Positions 11,955 through 24,426 of a DNA stretch of 64,000 nucleotides are shown here, piece by piece (the stretch's first letter is position 1; each line of letters opens with the position of its first letter). The DNA is from Pegoplata infirma (taxonomy: Eukaryota > Arthropoda > Insecta > Diptera > Anthomyiidae). The notes under the pieces were generated by a model. The model saw nothing but the letters and a program-made list of their open reading frames with translations, did no database searches and was not told the DNA's origin. The DNA lies in NCBI GenBank assembly GCA_963921195.1, contig OY992537.1:174795021-174859020 (forward strand), read 5' to 3'. The translations under genes were made by a program, and so were the position numbers.

Positions 11955-12592
11955 ATTGGATAATTTCCACCCGACATAATAACAACGTAATAACAACAAA
12001 AACCATTTATGTTGCTAAACATTTTCATTATTACTAGAACAACCTATGTACGAGCCTTAACGCAATAACTGCCAGCAACATGTTGCCAACAAGAACATTT
12101 ATCACATTTTTCTTATACATACATATAAACATAATTTTTTAAATTTTTTTTGTATATTTTTATGAAAATTCCATTTTATTAATTTAAGTGTGAAATTTGT
12201 AGGTACATATATTCAGGAGATATGCATCAGTGCTACAAAAGCGTGCTCTAAACTGTGATATTTCCTGCTAATATCATGAATTAAGTAGATTTAAAAGGGC
12301 TCTTTGGTAGGCGACTCCTCTTTAAAACCTACTTCCATTTCAGTAAAATTTCTTCTAGCAACATTCTAGTTGGAAAATGTGCCAATGAGAATAATAACAT
12401 GGTTCTGACAAATCTTTGGTTAGTTTTGATAACATGTCTTACCATTTTCTTCAATTAATATTTGTTTTAAGAGTGTGGACAAATCCTCTAAGACACCGAT
12501 AAGGAACTGTCTTTAGCATAGCAGTATATTAAATTAAAATTTTAAATCTGGAAAACTCTTTTCCAAGAAAAACATGGCAAAAATATTTACTT
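11955..12592. other. Intergenic, nothing recognised
   Basis: AT-rich DNA. No repeat, gene or RNA was identified. Confidence 0.5.
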
Positions 12593-13428
12593 CAGTATAC
12601 GATGCGTAGTACAGTCAAACTCGGTTATAACGAACTCGGTTATAATGAATTCTCGGTTATAACGAACTAATTCTAAAGTCCCGACGTTTTTGCATCAATT
12701 TTCACACAAAATACTTCTTTTATATCGAACTCGGTTATAACGAATCCTCGGTTAAAACGAACTGCTTATTATGGTCCCACGAACATAATTTCATGCATAT
12801 TTACCTTTTTAAGCTAAGTACTCTGTTCGGTTTCACGGGAAAAAATCTGTCAAACTCCATATAAAAAAAAAAAAAATTGGCAACGCGAGGAATTAAGGGG
12901 AAATTGTTAAAAAAGTTTTCACTCATTTTTATTATACAAGACAATTTAAATTGCCGTGAAAAAGTGACATTTCAGTTTTGTTATGATCGTTTCTTTCTTA
13001 TCATTGTCAAAAGTTCTTGATTTTTAAATGTTTTATTGCAATTTGAGGCGTTTAAAGTTTAAGTGAAATTTTCACCGTAAGAAACAGAGTACTTAGCTTT
13101 ATAACGAACTCCCATAAATATTTTTTAATGAGTGGCAATCATGTTTATTAAACTAACAATAGATAGGAATTTTTTGGTTTATATTATAATTTTGATAAAA
13201 TATATTTATATTTTCAATGATTTTTTTTCAATAAGTAGTTTATTCTCGAAAAAAACATCAAATTAAACAAAATTGGATCTATTTTTTTGGGAATAAAACT
13301 AGGTTGATTAAAAATATACCCCGCTTATAGCGAACTTCGCTTATAACGAACTATTTTTAATGGTCCTTCGGAGTTCGTTATAACCGGGTTCGACTGTATA
13401 AATGATCTAATATACGCACCGTATACTG
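12593..13428. mobile_element. Small CAGTATACG palindrome split by a Tigger-like MITE
   Basis: CAGTATACGATGCGTA at 12593 is the inverse of TACGCACCGTATACTG ending at 13428. Removing the inner element leaves a short palindrome of about 50 bp. Another TACGCACCGTATACTG lies at about 13504-13519. Confidence 0.5.
12612..13396. mobile_element. pogo/Tigger-like MITE with TA target duplication
   Basis: Left end CAGTCAAACTCGGTTATAAC and right end TTATAACCGGGTTCGACTG are inverted, flanked by TA at 12610-12611 and 13397-13398. Subterminal GGTTATAACGAA motifs are repeated several times, a typical pogo/Tigger pattern. The 785-bp element has no transposase, so it depends on one encoded elsewhere. Confidence 0.75.
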
Positions 13429-14569
13429 GAAAAATTATGATAAAATAAAAAAAAAATAATTATATCATTAATTGTTGAATCAATTAAAATGATATTTTAA
13501 CAATACGCACCGTATACTGAAAAAAATATGAAAAACAATGATAAAAAACTTGACTTCAAAAGTATTTAAAGCAACATGTTGCTATCAACATGTTTTGTGT
13601 ATTTGTAAAATATTTATATATTTTTCAAAAAAAAATCCACTTAAAAACGTTTGATAATACCATAAAATCAAACCAAGATTATTATCGTTAGACATACCAA
13701 ACCGAAAATGTTAATACAATCAAAAAAAATCTAATCCTATAGATTACAAAAAAACATGAAGATTATTATGATGATTATTTTCATTGTTTTTTTTTTTTTT
13801 CTTTAAATTCACAACAAATCCGAAATAATTTCAAAATAAAAAGAGCGCAAAAAAGTTTTTATGACTACTTTATTATAAATAAAAGAAAAATAAACGTAAA
13901 AAAATATAACATTAATCAACAAAAAAAAAATCAAGAAACAAATAAAAAAATCCCCTAAAAATAAAAAAATAAAAATTTAAATAAAACCCCAAAAAAGAAA
14001 TGCAAAAATATTAAGAAATTTCTATAAAATAAAACCACAAAAACCACAAAATGATTGAAAACTTTAAAGAGAATTTATTTTTAAAGTACATATTTCGAAA
14101 ATTTTAAACTTTAATAAAAGTATTAATGTAGATAAGGGTGGTTGTGGGAATTTTCATGTTAAACTGCTGGGTTTGGGAGGCAAAACACAAAAGGGGGTTG
14201 AATTTTCATGAATATGGGGCATATGGAATTTTATGAGAAAAAATGGTGGCAGACATTGAAAAACCAAAAATGCAAATATACTTGTTGTAGACGTTTTACT
14301 TTTAAAATAAGAAAATCAAGAAGATTTTATTTGAAATCAGAAACGGGGGTAAGATTTTGAAAAACAGGTAGGGTAAAACTTATTAAAAAAAAAAACTTAT
14401 TTTTTAACAAAAGTTTAGTTCAAATTTTAATTGATTTTTTAGGTATGGTGAGGCCCTTGAGCCCACAAGACTTTGGAGCCCCGTTGGAATGTAAAAAGTC
14501 GCATATTAATAAAAACAACATTGTTTGTTATAGTTCAATATTTATGATGTAAAATTTGTCTAATTTTAC
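13429..14569. other. Intergenic, very AT-rich
   Basis: Contains poly-A/T tracts and no recognisable gene or mobile element, apart from one extra CAGTATACGGTGCGTA-type end at about 13504-13519. Confidence 0.5.
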
Positions 14570-15990
14570 TGTGGGAAATGTTTCAGACTCTAAATTTTTT
14601 TCTATTTTACAGAATCTGAAAATTTTTCTGCACAAAAAATCTATCAGTACTTGAAACTTTGTCTATCCGAAAAATGCATCCGAATCTGAGATCTTTTTTT
14701 CTAACGGAAAATGTCTCAGAATCTGAGACTTTTTCTATACAAAAAATGTCTCAGAATCTGAGAATTTTTTTCTAAAACAAAAATGTCTCAGCATCTGGGA
14801 ATTTTTTCTATACGAAAAATTTTTAAGAATCTGAATCTTTTCTATAAGAGAAATGTTTTAGAACGAGACTTTTATTATACGAAAAATGTTTAAGAATCTC
14901 AGACTGTTTTCTATTCGAAAAATGTCTCAGAATCTGAGACTTTTTCTATACGAAAAATGTCTTAGAATATAAGAATTTTTCTATACGAAAAATGACTCAG
15001 AATCTGATACTTTTTCTATACGAAAAATTTCACAGATTCTGAGACTTTTTCTTTACGAAAAATGCCTCATTTAATTTTACTGCGCGGAAATGTCTCAGAA
15101 TCCAAAACTATTTTTTGGAGAAATATCTTAGAATCTGAAACTTTTTCTACACGAAAAATATATCAGAACTTGAGAATTTTTCTATCCGAAAAATGCTTCT
15201 GAATCTGAGACCTTTTTCTATACGAAAAATTTCTCAGATTCTTAGACTTTCTCCTAAATGAAAAATGTCTTAGCATCTGAGAAATTTATCTACACGAAAA
15301 TTTTTTTTGGAATCTGAGACTTTGCTATAAGAGAAATGTTTTAGAATCTGAGTCTTTTTTTTTCATACGAAAAATGTTTTAGAATCTCAGACTCTTTGCT
15401 ATTCGAAAAATGCCTCATTTAATTTTACTGTGAGGAAATGTCTCAGAATCCATATCTGTTTCTATTGGAGAAATATCTAAGAATCTGAAATTTTTCTACA
15501 CGAAAAATCTATCAGAATTTGAGACTTTTTCTATCCGAAAAATGCTTCTGAATCTGAGACCTTTTCTAACGAAAAATATCTTTTTTCTATATGAAAAATT
15601 TCTCAGAATCTGAGTCTTTTTTCTATGCGAAAAATGTCTCAGAATCTGAGACTTTTTCTATACGAAAAATTTCTCAGATTCTGAAACTTTTTCTATACGA
15701 AAAATGTCTCAGAATCTGAGAATTTTTTTATACGACAAATGTCTCAGAATCTGAGAGTTTTTCTATACGAAAAATGTCTCAGAATCTGTGAATTTTTTCT
15801 TTACGCAAAATTTTTGAGTATCTAAGACATTTTCTGTACGAAAAATGTCTCAGAATCTCAGAATTTTTCTTTACGAAAAATTTTTCAGAATCTGAGAATT
15901 TTCTCTACAAAAAATGTTTCAAAATCAAAAAATTTTTTTATATGAAAACTGTTTCAGAATTTGAGAACTTTTCTATACAAAAACCAGTAA
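14570..15990 (+). repeat. 35-bp satellite array (TCTCAGAATCTGAGA family)
   Basis: About 38-40 diverged copies of a unit containing CTCAGAATCTGAGA (a dyad: CTCAG...CTGAG) followed by CTTTTTCTATACGAAAAATG. Length varies a little between copies. Isolated units recur at about 16928-16943, 25455-25545 and 27298-27365, outside the array. Confidence 0.85.
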
Positions 15991-16160
15991 AAAAAGCAGG
16001 GTTTAAAAAAGCTGCTAATATTATCCAAAAACAGACAAATATTTGATAATTTTCATTAATGATATCTAAAAATAGTCATCACACTTTAATATTCAACAAC
16101 AAGCTTTCTAACAGCAGCCGGCTGTACACATTATCTTGTCCAATAGTAGCTCTGATGAAT

Positions 16161-16943
16161 GTTTGGACAACGAGTGGCTTTTTTTATTTTATGTATATCC
16201 AAAAAAAGCAAAACAAAGTCTATTTTTTTTTATGTCTAAATATATTTAGCTTGTGTGTTTATTCTGCTTTGGACGCTGCTTTTGGATTCTGCTTTTGGAC
16301 GCTATTTTTGGATTCTGCTTTTGGATGCTGCTGTTAGACAAATATTTAGATTATTTTATATAAAATGGAATGAAAAATAAATAACTCAACATTGAAAATA
16401 TTTTTTAATGATTTGTATATTTTTAAGTGTAAATGAATTTGTTTTGAATACAATGTAATGAAATTTGTAAATATTATTAGAAGTTATGATTTGTTTTGTA
16501 TTTAAATTAATATAAAATTAAAGTTAATTAAGATAAAACAATTGTTGTTGTAAATTTAAGTATGTACAATTTTTTTTTTGCGGTACGGGCGGGGGTGGTT
16601 TTACTAAACTGTATAATATTTCGTTAAATGCTTTAAACATAATTGATGTTAAGAAAGGAAATTCACAGTTAAAATTGAAATAAATTTTTGATGTACACCA
16701 AAACCTCAATATGCGGCCAATTGTTTTAATTAGACCACTGTGGTTCGTTCAAGTAAAACTGAAGTTATGCAAATATTGTATTTACGTTTTATTTTATTTA
16801 AATTTTTTATGCGCTAACGAAAAATCGAAAAAAATAAAATTAATTTATATTGTGCTTTAAAGCGAATTTATGACATTTTGCTATCTAAAACATTTTTATA
16901 TAACCAAATTTCTATAGATAAAATTTCTAAGAATCTCAGATTT
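16161..16943 (+). repeat. Left arm of a giant inverted repeat
   Basis: Inverse of 25524-26305. It begins GTTTGGACAACGAG and ends GAATCTCAGATTT. Arms are nearly identical: the 186-base stretch 16524-16709 encodes, base for base in translation, the same 61 codons as 25757-25942 on the other strand. Confidence 0.85.
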
Positions 16944-17374
16944 CCTTTCATATAAAAAATAGTTAGTTTTGACAACATTCGTTTAATTATTTTTTTAAAA
17001 CAAAAATACACATATAACTGTTATATTTGGTCTCTGGTTGAAATACAAAAAATTTGTTGCAATATTATAACAATTTTTTACACAAAATCTTTTTTAAACC
17101 AAAAATTTTTCCATTTTTGTAATTTTGCCAAAGAAAAGTAATGATCGGAAGTATAGTGCAATGTAAATATTAAAAAAAAAAAATTTTATAAGTATATAGT
17201 AGGTATGAAAATTATATAAAAATTATGAAAATTATATAAAAGCAACCACGTGTATGACATACTACGTATTTTTTACTTCTATTGATACAAATAACAAATA
17301 ACAAGCCAACAAGCCAAAAAACATCAACGACTACAAAATGGCGCGCTGCCATGCCATACATGGAGGTTTATATT
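16944..17374. other. Spacer of the giant inverted repeat, proximal left
   Basis: AT-rich, no recognised gene or repeat apart from short direct repeats such as GAAAATTATATAAA near 17207-17240. Confidence 0.45.
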
Positions 17375-17917
17375 GAAACTCATTTCAATTACTCATAGCT
17401 TCTTAACCCCTTGACCGATTTTGCCATAATTGGTACCAAAATAACCAAAAACACGTTGAGAATTATAAAATATAAACCTATTTAAAATTTTATTTGAATA
17501 TGTCAACCATGAGCCAAGATAAATCATTTTTAAATTTTGGGTTAAATTTCTGGTGCCTCACCCCATTGTGCAATTCCGCCCAAATTTTTTGTGAGTGTTA
17601 GGAATGATAAAACTACATTAAATGCCAAGTTTCGTTCACATTCATTCAACAGGTGTCAAGTTATAGCATTTTTTTGGTTAAAATTCTTCATAATTTTAGA
17701 GGTACCTTTACATTTTCACTCATAACTTTTAAAATACTTAACCGATTAAAAAAAAAAAAAAATACATCAGTTTCTGCCTAGGAGAATTACGCCAAATGTT
17801 TAAATCGGTTCCGGTTTATTGCCAAGAACATGGTTTCAACAGACAGACGGACAGACAGACAGACGGATATCGCTAGATCGACTTAAAATCGATCAAGGAT
17901 CATGAATATATAATATA

Positions 17918-20900
17918 CTAGCTAACTCGCCCGGTACTTCGTTACCGGTTAGCTGTAAAAAAAACAACTTTATTACTTCAAATTCTTATTAATTTTTAAT
18001 TAAACATAAAAATTGTTAGTTTCGACCTTTAAAATATTATATTTTGAGTAGATTTAAAGTTGCAAAAAATTTTATTTTGGCGAAACGATCCCATAGTTCA
18101 AACTTTAAGTTTCAAGGAACATTAGTGCATAAGGAACATTATGAACCAAATTGAAGCGAAAATTCAAAAATTTATTTTCCCAGAATGTAATTTCCGCGAG
18201 TGGATCGTAAAGTACCAATTTTAAGTATCTCTACTTTCTCCCTTTTTCCCCATTAGAAGCAGAATTTTCATGAAAGCACTTATTTTAGAATGTTATTTCC
18301 GCTAAAGGATCGTACAGTCCAAATTTCAAGTATTTGGGACCATTAATTCAGCAGATACAAAATTGCCCTACTTTCCCCATTTTCCCCCTTAGAAGCAGAA
18401 TTTACTAAAAAAGTGCTTCTTCCAGAATGTTATTTCCGCTAGAGGATCGTACAGTCCAAACTTCAAGTATCTAGAACCATTAGTTCAGCAGATACAAAAT
18501 TGCCCTATTTTTCCGCCTTTTCCACCTATAAAACAAAATTTTCAAATAAGTACTTCTTTCAGCATGTTTTTTCCGCGAGAGGATCGCACACATCAAATTT
18601 CAAATATCTAGGACCGTTAGTTCAGCAGATACAAAATTGCCCTAATTTCCCCGTTTTTCCCCGTAGAAGCGAAATTTTCAAAAAAGTACTTCCATTAGAA
18701 TGTTGTTTCCGCAAGATTCAAATTTCAAATATGCCCTACTTTTCCTCTTTTTCCCCCTATAGAAGCAGATTTTTCCAAAAAAGTACTTCTTCCAGAATGT
18801 TATTTCCGCGAGAGGATCGTACAGTCCAAACTTCAATGTCTAGGACCATTAGTTCAGCAGATACAAAATTGCCCTTCTTTCCCCCTTTAAAAAGTAATTT
18901 TCAAAAAAGTACTTCTTTCAATATGTTATTCCGCGAGATGATCCTATATTGCAAATGTCATGTTTTTAAGAAAATTACTTTAAAATTTACCAAATTGACC
19001 TATTTTGCCCCTCATGGCCCTCCTTAAAACCAAAATTTTCAAAAAGTGTATTTTTCAAAAAATTATTTCCGCGAGAGGATCAAAACTTTAAGTTTTAGTT
19101 CAGAAAATACAAAATTGCCCTATTTTCCCCCTGATACCTTTTCCAAGATGTTTTTTTTGCGATATGATCCTAGAGTTCAAATTTCAAGTTTCTGGAACCA
19201 TTTGTTTAAAAGATAAATAATGTACCGATTTTCCCTATTCCCCCCCCCCCCCCCCCTTTCCCACCGTGAAGTAGGAATTTTTCAAACAATATTTTTTTCG
19301 GAATGTTGTTTCCGCGAGAGGTTCCTAAAGACCAAACTTCACGTTTCTGGGACCATTTGTTCAGAAGATAAAAAATTCACCGATTTTCCCTATTTTCCCA
19401 CCCTTGGAGGCGGAATTTTAAAAAAATTTTGTTGTCCGCATGTTAATTCTGCGAGAGGATCCTAGAGTCCAAATTTCAAGTTTCTGGGACCATTTGTCCA
19501 GAAGATAAAAAATTTACCAATTTGCTCTATTTTCCCCACCTTGGAGGCGGAATTTTCAAAAAAATATTTTTTTAGTTTTTTTTTCGCGAGGGATTATAGA
19601 GTCCAAATTTCAAGTTTCTAAAACTATTAGTTCAAAAGATACAAAATCCCGAAAAGGACCCTACTTTCCCCTTTTTCCCCCTTAGAAGTGGAATTTTTAA
19701 AAAAGTTCTTTAAGTATGTTATTTTTGCGAAAGGATCGTTCAGTTCAAATTTCAAGAATCTAGGACCATTAGTTCAGCAGATTCAAAATTGCCCTTCTTT
19801 CCCCCTTTTTCCTCCAGAATTTTGGAAAGTACTTTCTTAAGAATGTTATTTCCGCAAGAGGATCGTTCAGCCAAATTTCAAGTATCTAGAACCATTAGTT
19901 CAGCAGATACAAAATTGCCCTACCTTCCCCGTTTTCACCCCTGAAATCGGAATTTTCAAAAAAAGTACTTCTTTCAGAATGTTAATTCCAAGAGAGAGGA
20001 CCATGCAGTCTAAATTTTAAGTATCTAGGACCATTAGTTCGGCAGATACAAAATTGCCCTACTTTCCGCCTTTTCCCCCTTAGAAGCGGAACTTTCCACA
20101 ATAAGTACTTTTTCCGCAAGACGATCGTACAGATCAAATTTTAAGTATCTAGGATCATTAGTTCCGCAGATACAGAATTGCCCTACTTTCCACCTTTTCC
20201 CCCTTTAGAAGGAGAACTTTCAAAAAAGTACTTCTTCTAGAATGTTCTTTCCGCCAGAGGATCGTACAGTCCATACTTCAAGTATGTAGGACTATTAGTT
20301 CAGCAGATTCAAAATGGCCCTACTTTCTCCCTTTTCCACCCGTAGAAGCAGAATTTAAAAAAAAAAAAACTTCTCTTAGAATGTTATATCCGCGAGAGGA
20401 TCGTACAGTTAAATTTTAAGTATCGAGGACCATTAGTTCAGCAGATACAAAATTGCCCTACCTTCCCCTTTTTCCCCCCTTAAAAGTAGAGTTTTGAAAA
20501 AAGTACATCCTTGAGAATGTTATTTCCGCGAGAGGATCGTACAGTCTAAATTTCAAGTATATAGGACCAGTATTTCAGCAGATACAAAATTGCCCTACTT
20601 TTCCCCTTTTTCCTACTCAAAATCGGAATATTTAAAAAAGTACTTCTTTCAGAATGTTATTTTCGCGAAAAGATCGTACAGTCCAAATTTCAAGTCTCCC
20701 GGACCATTAGTTCAGCAGATACAAAATTGCCTACTTTCCCCCTTTTCCCTCTTAGAGGCGGAATTTTCCAAAAAGTCCTCTATCGAATTTTATTTCCGGG
20801 AGAGAGGATCGTGCAGTCCACGCGAGAGGATCGTGCAGTTCTTTTTGTTTAGCAGATACAAACCGGAATTTTCAAAAAGTACTTCTTTCAGAAAGTTATT

Positions 20901-23009
20901 TCCGCGAGAGGATCGTACAGCCCAAATTTCAAGGATCTACGACCATTAGCTCAGCAGACACAAAATTACCCTACTTTCCCCTTTTTCCCCCTTAGAAGCG
21001 AAATTTCCAAAATAGAACTTTCTTCAAAATGTTATTTCTGCGAAGGATCCCATAGTCAAAATTTTTAAGTTTCTGGGAAAATTAGTTCAGAACATACAAA
21101 GTGTACCAAATTGTCCTATTATCCCCCTTTTTACCACCCTAGAAGCGGAATTGAAAAAAAACTTTGTTTCGGAATGTTTTTTCCGCGAGAGGATCTTATA
21201 GTCCAAACTTTAAGTTTCTAGGACCAATAGGTCAGAGAAAAGAAAATGTACGAAATTTCCCAATTTCCCCCTTTTCCCCTTCTTAGAAGTGCCTTTTTAA
21301 AAAAGTACTTTCTTCAGAATATTATTTCCGCGAGAGGATCCTATAGTCCAAATTTCAGGTTTCTGGGACCATTAGTTCACGATATAGAAAATGTTCAAAA
21401 TCACCCCAAATTTGAATGAAAAATTTTCAAAACATACTTTCTTCAGAACATAATTTCCGCGAGAGGATCATATAGTCCAAATTTTGAAGTTTCTAGGACC
21501 ATTAGTTCAGAAGACACAAAATGTACCAGATTATCCTACTTTCCCCCATTCAACCCCCTAGAATCAGAATTAAAAAAAAATTTGTTTCAGAATGTTTTTT
21601 CCGTTAGAGGATCTTATAGTCCAAACTTTAAGTTTCTAGGACCATTAGGTCAGAAGATAGAACATGTACCAAATTGCCCTTTTTCCCCATTTCCCCTTCT
21701 TATTTTTTTTTTTTAATACTTTCTTTAGAGTATTATTTCCGCTAGAGGATCCTATAGTCCAAATTTTAGGTTACTGGGGCCATTAGTTCAGAAGATCGAA
21801 ATGTTTAAAATTTTCCTATTTCCCCCTAAATTTAAGTGATTAAATCAATAAATTCCCAAAAATTCAAAAATAAATGAGAAAAAAAATTGAGTAAAAAATT
21901 AAGCGAAAAATAATAATAAAATTTGAGTAAAAAAAAATTTAATAAAAAAAATTTGGGTGAAAACACCTTCTAAGTAAAAAATTTAAGTAAAAAAATGAGT
22001 AAAAAAACTGAAGAATACAATACAATTGAGTGAAAAAAAATTTTATTAAAAAAAAATTGAGTAAAAAAAATTTTGAGTAAAAAAAATTTTGAGTAAAAAA
22101 AAATTGTAAAAAAAAAAAATTTGAGTGAAAAAAAATTTGAGTGAAAAAAAATTTTTAGTGAAAAAAAATTTGTAAAAAAAAAAATTTGGTTGAAAAAAAT
22201 TTTGAGTAAAAAAAAATTTTTGAGTGAAAAAAAAATTTTGAGTAAAAAAAATTTTTGAGTGAAAAAAAATTGTTAAAAAAAAAAAATTGTAAAAAAAAAA
22301 TTTTGAGTGAAAAAAAAATTTTAAGTGAAAAAATTTTAGTAAAAAAATGTTTTTTCCCCGAGAGGATACTATAGTTCAAATATCTAGTTTCTAGGACCAT
22401 TAGTTCAAAATTCACCAAATTGCCCTATTTTCCCCCTTTTTGTCCCCCTTAAAACCGGAATTTTCAAAAAAGTACTTTTTTCGAAATGTTATTTCCGCGA
22501 CAGTATCCTATATTCAAAATTTCAAGATTGTAGGAGCATTAGTTCAGAAGATACAAAATGTACCAACTTGCCCTATTTTCCCCCTCCCCCGTACCTTAGA
22601 AACGGAATTTTCAAAATATTACTTTTTCCAAAATGTTATTTCCGCGAGAGGGTCCTAGACTTCAAATTTCAAGTTTATGGGACCATTTGTTTAGAATATA
22701 GAAAATGTACCAATTTGCCCTATTTTCCCCATTTTCCCCCCTTGGAGGCGGAATTTTCCAAAAAAAAAAAAATGCTGAAATTTTATTTCCGCGAGAGGAT
22801 CCTAGAGTTCAAATTTGAAGTTTCTAGGACTATTAGTTCAAAAGATACAAAATCCCCCAAAGGCCCCTATTTTCCCCCATTTGCCCCCCTTAGAATCGGA
22901 ATTTCCAAAAATCCCTTCTTAGTGGGTGGTTTTGTCGGGAGCCAAACCTACATTCCAAATTTCAAGTCTCTAGCTTCAGCGGTTTGGGCTGGGCGATGAT
23001 TATTGCCAA

Positions 23010-23040
<31 letters not shown>

Positions 23041-23063
23041 CCACACTCTTTTATATATATAGA
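17918..23063 (-). mobile_element. Non-autonomous Helitron, 5.1 kb
   Basis: On the minus strand it starts TCTATATATATAAAAG and ends with CTAG, sitting between host A and host T, the A^T insertion rule of Helitrons. A 3' hairpin (stem CCGGTA/TACCGG, loop ACGAAG) lies 13 nt before the terminal CTAG, as the family requires. A GACTGACTGACT microsatellite follows the 5' end (about 23010-23042 on plus). There is no Rep/helicase gene; most of its length is a tandem array of a ~137-bp unit. It must have been mobilised in trans by an autonomous relative. Confidence 0.8.
18180..22960. repeat. ~137-bp tandem array inside the Helitron
   Basis: About 33 units, each with TTTCCGCGAGAGGATCGTAC, a TCCAAATTTCAAGT segment, GGACCATTAGTTCAG and a pyrimidine run such as CCTACTTTCCCCC. 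Spacing between successive GAGGATC sites is mostly 125-145 bp (for example 18441 to 18578). The stretch 21835-22350 is interrupted by a low-complexity block of AAAAATTTTGAGT-type repeats. Open frames such as 18500-19027 follow the repeat period and are not genes. Confidence 0.85.
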
Positions 23064-23261
23064 TTATATATACTTTATGGGGTCTTAAATCAATATTTCA
23101 ATGTGTTACATACGGAATGACAAACTTACATATACCCTCTATCACCAGAGTGGAGGGTATAAAAACAATCACTCCACCCTTATGAACCCCAGTGAAAAGT
23201 CATGAAGCGATAGATAAACTGGCTAATAAAAAAACTCATTTATTATATAATTTTTTTTCAA

Positions 23262-23291
23262 TCCGGGCAACGCCGGGTTCAAAAAAGCTAG
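23262..23291 (+). mobile_element. Second Helitron 3' end, opposite orientation
   Basis: CCGGGCAACGCCGGG is a G/C hairpin, followed by TTCAAAAAAG and CTAG with T as the next host base. This is a Helitron 3' terminus on the plus strand. Its 5' end was not located. Confidence 0.6.
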
Positions 23292-23439
23292 TATTTAATA
23301 AATAACTTGAATAGTGGATCCCGCGTGAATCATGCGGCACTCACGTTAACAACGCCAACCATCTTTAAAGAACAACTAGTGTATCATAACGACGGGCGCA
23401 TATAAGCGGGAATATTTTTTTGTATTATGTAAGTTTGAT

Positions 23440-23900
23440 TTTATGTTTTTAACACCTTGAAATATCAGTCTAGGACCCCATAAAGTATATATCTGTGGAC
23501 GTTTGACAAAAGCACTTATTTTTTAAAAAAAATATTTTTAGAGCTTTTTTTAAGAGTCTGTAATGTTAAGAACTGACCGATTTTCTCCACATTTTCCAAG
23601 AGATCTGATAACATAATATTTCAAATTGTTGAGATTTAAAAAAAAAATCATGGAAAAAGTGTTTGTTATAGCCGAAAAAGTCCATTCTAATATATTTTTG
23701 ACAAAGGAACTTAAATCGAATTAAATGCTTTTGTCAAATCTCCACAGATATATATATTTATGATCCTCGATGGATTTTAAGTTGTTCTCGCGATGTCCGT
23801 CTGTATGTAGAAAACAATCCAACTATTGAAAGACAGCTTGGATGCATGTGAGGTTTGTCATATATATTTATAATTTTCTAGTTGGTAATGCATTACCATT
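23440..23900 (+). mobile_element. mini-me-like fragment with an internal MITE
   Basis: AACACCTTGAAATATCAGTC and GGACCCCATAAAGTATATA (to 23492) continue after the insert at ATATATATTTATGATCCTCG and GTCCGTCTGTATG. The MITE (23493-23747) has inverted ends CTGTGGA and TCCACAG, extended by TTTGACAAAAGCA, and lies in an ATAT-rich target. Confidence 0.6.
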
Positions 23901-24426
23901 GTAGGAGTAAAAGGAACAACTATATTTATATATATAGTACAACCTCGCTTAACGCAACTAATAGAAACTTACTCAGTTGCGATAACTGAGTCACAATTTT
24001 TAGGGTCATATTTTTCTTTTATGGTTTAAATTGAAAAAAAAAAACAAATTTTAACGCACATTTAAATCATTTATTTAAAGAAAATCACTATTTTTCTTTA
24101 AAATAGCAAAAAACCCTATTAATAAATAAAAAACAACACGGAAATTTTGAGAATTCTTTGCCTAGCGGTAAATACAAAACTAATTTTAAACGCAATAGTT
24201 TTGGGCATCAGTAACATTAAGCAGCGATTTCAGTGGTTCAAAAGTTGTGAGCAAAACTGTGAATTTATTATTGATTTCATTTTAAATTTAATGGTAAAAA
24301 CACGCTAAATACTCTTTGATAAACATTAGTATGTAACAAAAATATTAAACAAAGTTTGTTCCTCACTTTTACTTTTTATCAATTGATTTTTTAAATTAAT
24401 TAATTAATAAATTTTATCAATTGATA
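23901..24426. other. Intergenic, nothing certain
   Basis: AT-rich. A stretch near 23940-23990 (CAACCTCGCTTAACGCAACT, then GTTGCGATAACTGAG) looks like an eroded TIR but could not be assigned. Confidence 0.4.

Larger units (their letters stand above)
17375..23165 (-). mobile_element. mini-me/DINE-1-like element, subfamily A, split by a Helitron
   Basis: The left part (about 17375-17917) carries CAGACAGACGGACAGACAG and ATCGACTTAAAATCGATC, as in the copy at 40-1065. The right part (23064-23165) carries TACTTTATGGGGTC and ends GTGGAGGGTATAAAAA. The two halves join where the Helitron at 17918-23063 is removed. The outer left limit is uncertain. Confidence 0.7.

Noticed and set aside
16524..16709. 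61-codon frame identical to one at 25757-25942
   Set aside because: Identity is explained by the inverted repeat at DNA level; composition is low-complexity and there is no known domain.
18500..19027. 175-codon frame in the Helitron
   Set aside because: It follows the ~137-bp tandem unit, has no domain and is interrupted in neighbouring units.
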